64,000 bases of DNA. It comes from Piezodorus guildinii (lineage: Eukaryota; Arthropoda; Insecta; Hemiptera; Pentatomidae). Within the stretch, counting starts at the first letter, position 1; every line of letters begins with the position of its first letter. Both the position numbers and the translations under genes were made by a program. Positions 60,572-64,000 of this stretch are shown piece by piece. The DNA is taken from NCBI GenBank assembly GCA_023052935.1, contig CM041295.1, positions 107,076,711-107,140,710 on the forward strand, in the 5' to 3' direction. The notes beneath the pieces are model-generated. The model worked only from the letters and a program-made list of their open reading frames with translations, did no database searches and had not been told where the DNA came from.

Positions 60572-60804
60572 CAACGAATTCAAGCTGAACTTCAGACCAT
60601 AAGTAAAACACATCAACGAGAATATGAAATGTTTCTTGCAGTGCAACATTTTTTTCTTTTGTAGCCCATTTTGCCATATCTTCCCAAGTTGTAGTTTGAG
60701 CCAAATGAAAACTTTTAAACGCTGACCTCATTTTTCCAATGTCTGAAATGATCATGTTAAGATCACTGTGTCCAGTGTTAAGGCACTTAAGTTTCACACT
60801 ACTC
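60572..60804 (-). CDS. BAR-like PPxY protein, exon 2
   Basis: The acceptor CTCTTATAG precedes G AGT AGT GTG and the donor GTAAGT follows GAA TTC GTT G. 233 nt, phase 2 in and 1 out. It encodes SSVKLKCLNTGHSDLNMIIS, DIGKMRSAFKSFHLAQTTTW and EDMAKWATKEKNVALQETFH, then ILVDVFYLWSEVQLEFV. Predominantly helical, no signal peptide; the hydrophobic ILVDVFYLW is short and punctuated by charge. The layout resembles helix 1 of a BAR domain. Confidence 0.88.
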
Positions 60805-61005
60805 CTATAAGAGATTATAGCATCAGCAGTGATATAAACAACTTTTATCAACACATACTAGGAGTGATGAAATGGTTAAGCAATTACAATAGATATATTT
60901 TCAATCACAATTCATTATAAACATTTTCAAGAGACAACCAAAGGAGATTAACGGTAAATTAAATATTTTAATGGAATAGGATAAGATTTAGAAAACAATA
61001 AATAC

Positions 61006-61034
61006 CTTCTTAAAGCTTGATTTGCTTTATCCAT
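61006..61034 (-). CDS. BAR-like PPxY protein, exon 1 (start)
   Basis: ATG at 61034 in good context (TTAACATGG) encodes MDKANQALR plus two bases of the next codon; the donor GTATTT follows. AG+G completes an Arg codon with exon 2. An in-frame TAA lies just upstream (TTAAACTGTTAACATG), supporting this start. The six exons total 1014 nt, giving a complete 337-residue protein. No promoter element was identified upstream. Confidence 0.8.
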
Positions 61035-61751
61035 GTTAACAGTTTAAGAAGGATAATCACTAAATTATAATGAAATAAACGAGTATTGATAAGGATTGAC
61101 AAGAAAGAACACGCTATGAATGTAGATTAAGCAAATGAACTAAAAATGACGTAATTTCTAAAAAAAGATGCCAATTGTTTTAAAAAAAATCATAATCTCA
61201 TCAATTTTGGAACTAAAAGTCAAATAAAATTTGCATCTGGCGCTAAAAATCTCATTAATATGACGTCATGCGATAACAATTTATTTTGTTATATTCATTT
61301 AGAATCCTTAATAGAGGAACCAAAGCTATGGTAACATAAACCTTTGAAAAAGTGAAATTTGATAGAGCACAGACGTATAAAACTTTATGGCAATTAATTA
61401 ATCCAGGTAAAATCAAAAGGTCAGATTTTCTCAACACCCAAGATCGTAGTTAATATGGATAATGATCAAACAACTAACGTACCTTTTTAGTAATTTATTT
61501 ACACCAGAGATAGCGCTACTGTTACATATTCCCTCTAGTTATCCACGTACACAAAAGGTTGCGCTAGATTCCACTTTAATCAGCAATGGGAGATGGTTAG
61601 AATAAAAACTTTTACTGCAACAGTAGCTAATATAGCTGTTAAACTTAGTTTAATTAAATTTTAAGCTGTTGAGAAATCAAAAATAATAAGTTATGATAGC
61701 TGGAAACAAATTTGAAATGTAGCAATAATTCAGATACATGCATAATATAAG

Positions 61752-62480
61752 TTAGTGTCAAAAGTATTCGGAATTAGTATTTCTTTTCATTTAATAATTA
61801 TATTTCACAACTATGAATTTATATAACTCTTTTTCACTCATGAATCTTTAAAAGAGACTCCCATGAAGGAAAACCACTGGCCAGATAACCGAGAAGTTTA
61901 TTGTTTTTAAAAATATTCGATTAATAGTGCAAAATAACTAGATCATTGTCAGTGTCAAAAGTATTCGGAGATCGTAATATCCTATTGTTTAATGGTTTCA
62001 AATGTTCATATTCTCACTAATCTTCGACATGATTTTATGTTCTAAACAATTCTTCACCCTCATGCAACATATACCCAACCTTGGAAAGATATTTTTTTAA
62101 AATAAGGCACTAAAATAAAAACCCAACCATCGAACAACGGCTTCGAATAATTTTTAAAAGAGAAATAGTTGATATATTGAAAAAAGTGATGATAATATGT
62201 GTATGACTATGTATAGTGTAGATAATATAATAATAAAATATAAAAGCAAAAAACTGAGCTTCCAAAAAATATTAAATGTTAAAACTGAAAGACTGATTAT
62301 TCATCAAATAAGAAAACAATACCTCAAATGAGTGAACCTTATCTTATTTCTGAATTTATCAGAACTTCTGGATACACAATAATTGTTTCAACTATTCGCT
62401 GCTATCTAAAAAGATATGACGAAAAGAAAAAAAATGGTACAAGAAGTACGGAAAACGTCTTTCAGCAGGCAAGGCAATAA
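61752..62480 (+). mobile_element. Tc1-like relic with duplicated end
   Basis: GTGTCAAAAGTATTCGGA occurs twice in direct orientation (about 61754 and 61952). The stretch 61870-62180 matches the Gypsy-split relic at 34490-34694 plus 39822-39965. At 62320-62480 the plus strand reads, in pieces, SGYTIIVSTIRCYLKRYDEK followed by a polar GTRSTEN stretch, in the style of the Tc1 transposase N-terminal HTH. No intact frame. Confidence 0.6.
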
Positions 62481-62779
62481 GAGAATAGGCTGAATGTTAG
62501 TTACATTTTTTAAAGGGAAGATCGAGGAATTAAAATGTTTACAGATGACCCCAAATAAAAGTAAATGGTTCTTATAAAAAAATTATGGTTTCGAGGAAAT
62601 CAAATAAAGAATTTAGTATGGCATAGTTATACACCTTGAGCGGTCAGTGATAGATGTGTTTTTCTTTGAAAACGTCTAATAAGATTGGTTTCATAGACAG
62701 AATTATTGATAGGTTTGTGTATTTTTGAGTATGAAAAACCAGAATTAAATGTAGAGGAAAAAATGACGAATAATTTTTT

Positions 62780-63715
62780 ATTTTTTTTAAATTTATTAAT
62801 TGATATTTACAACTGTATAGGAAAAAATACAAGTACCCAGCGGTAGCACTTCAATCTTTATGTCATTAGGAGGTCTCGAGGCCACCGGGTTTTCAGGCGC
62901 CTCCGAGGATTATCAGAAATAGATGGAGATGAAAGGATACGGACAAGCGGGTTTGAGTGGGCTGGTAGTTTGGAATTAAAGGAGGTATGGATAGTTTTAT
63001 TAGTGACAAAATAAGGAGCATTTAGGATCTTTCGGAGGATTTTGGATTGCAAGGATTGGATGCGGGAGGAATTTGATGGCTTGGTGGATCCCCATAGCTC
63101 AATACCATATGTCCAAATAGGTCTAATGATGGCTATATAAATTAATTTTTTTGTAGTAGATTTTAAGTTTTGAACGTTTGTCAAGTAAGTGTTGTAACAA
63201 TCGGTATCTGCGAGCAGTTTCTTGTTTTTTTCAGTCTTGTGTGAGGATTCCAAGTTAGACGTTTGTCAAGGTGGAGTCCTAGGTAGCGGATCTGTTCAAC
63301 AGGAATTAGTGGGATGTTACTAAAGGATACAGTGGGACAGGAGATCATAGGTTTGCGACGAAGGGTAAACGTGGTTTGATGGGATTTCTTAGGGTTGATT
63401 TTAATTCTCCATTTCTCACACCACTCTTCAATGGAGTCGATGTGTGACAGAAGGTTTTGTGATGCGACAGTTGGGTCATTGTTTCATCATCGGACCCAGG
63501 ATACTACCTTGAGGTACACCGGCGGACTGAGTGAATAAGGAAGAGTAAGAAAGGTTATGGTTAACTTTAAAGGCTCTATCAGTGAGGTAGGAACGAATTA
63601 AAAGGAAGTACGCTGGAGAGAGGAATTGACGGAGTTAGTATAGCAGACCTGGATGCCATACTCGATCAAAAGCCTGTTCCACATCGAGAAAGGTTCCAGC
63701 GCAATACATTCCGCG
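62780..63715 (-). mobile_element. Jockey-like LINE, 3' part
   Basis: Minus-strand segments: decayed FDRVWHPGLLY and LRQFLSPAYFLLIRSYLTDR near 63590-63680, QSAGVPQGSILGP at about 63490-63530, then after a deletion of the catalytic ADD region the C-terminal frame 62858-63253 (IAIIRPIWTYGIELWGSTKP, NSSRIQSLQSKILRKILNAP). It ends GATTAATTT-type AT-rich tail near 62780. It is the same family as 18400-18975. RT motif C is lost, so it is inactive. Confidence 0.85.
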
Positions 63716-63719
63716 ACGA

Positions 63720-64000
63720 ATAAATTAAATTTTTAATATACGCGCGAACATGACTCTGGACATATATACGTAATCTATTCAGATCTAGTTGTTGCAAAAA
63801 TTTTAAAAAGTTCTCGAAATCTCTCTTCTATTATTTCTTTCAAATGTAATTAAATATTTGTGGTCCTACTAAAAAGGAAAAGCAGGAAATACTATATTTA
63901 AAATGAAAATGACCTTAAGAAACAATAAGTGCTCGAGTGGGATAATATTTCACACCAAACAATTAGTTAATTAGTAAGATTAATTGCCGTATAACAGCGG
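63720..64000. other. Right window edge, nothing recognised
   Basis: AT-rich sequence after the Jockey relic. No exon, TIR or tail signal is visible. Confidence 0.5.

Overview
This is AT-rich nuclear DNA from a eukaryote, most likely an arthropod and probably an insect. The evidence is coding sequence cut into short exons by GT-AG introns of up to about 11 kb, long poly(A)/(AT)n/(TG)n tracts, and a dense load of animal-type transposons (mariner, Tc1-like, hAT and other TIR elements, RTE/Jockey/CR1-L2-like LINEs, a Gypsy LTR element, tRNA-derived SINEs). The species cannot be named from this window.

Two host genes can be assembled, both on the minus strand. (1) An APMAP/hemomucin-like strictosidine-synthase-family gene runs from about 30.1 kb down past position 1. 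Seven exons are in the window (29967-30086, 19228-19418, 16410-16532, 14156-14327, 12250-12384, 4213-4468, 1-74). Every junction is GT-AG, the reading phase is kept throughout, and the product reads as an N-terminal membrane anchor followed by the beta-propeller. The first coding exon was not found and the 3' end lies beyond position 1. (2) A complete six-exon gene (61006-61034 to 45108-45237) encodes a 337-residue helical, BAR-like or coiled-coil protein with a proline-rich tail carrying two PPxY motifs. I could not name its family.

Most of the remaining recognisable sequence is transposons, many nested. Region by region: 0.4-4.1 kb RTE-type LINE copies; 4.9-7.7 kb a small MITE and a near-perfect hairpin element with a mariner inside one arm; 10.7-11.6 kb a decayed copy of an unnamed TIR element; 14.7-15.7 kb a diverged tandem duplication; 18-23 kb a Jockey relic, a hAT MITE, a SINE fragment and a CR1/L2-like LINE; 23.4-24.7 and 31.9-33.3 kb two equal-length near-identical copies of the unnamed TIR element; 25.7-29.8 kb a nearly complete two-ORF LINE; 31.7-34.3 kb a reverse LINE split by the TIR element; 34.7-39.8 kb a Gypsy element inside a Tc1-like relic, with its own 5' LTR split by another LINE; 40.4-44 kb inverted-repeat elements and a SINE; 45.8-47.8 kb mariner and LINE pieces; 49.6-52.3 kb (AT)n tracts and a long-TIR element with a SINE inside; 53.5-59.3 kb a third mariner and LINE relics; 60.1 kb a second SINE type; 61.7-63.7 kb Tc1-like and Jockey relics.

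The two genes share only orientation; nothing in the sequence links their functions. The least familiar items are the 1337-bp TIR element with repeated TAGTACCTTTTGGAA motifs and AATT at its ends, and the PPxY-bearing BAR-like protein.
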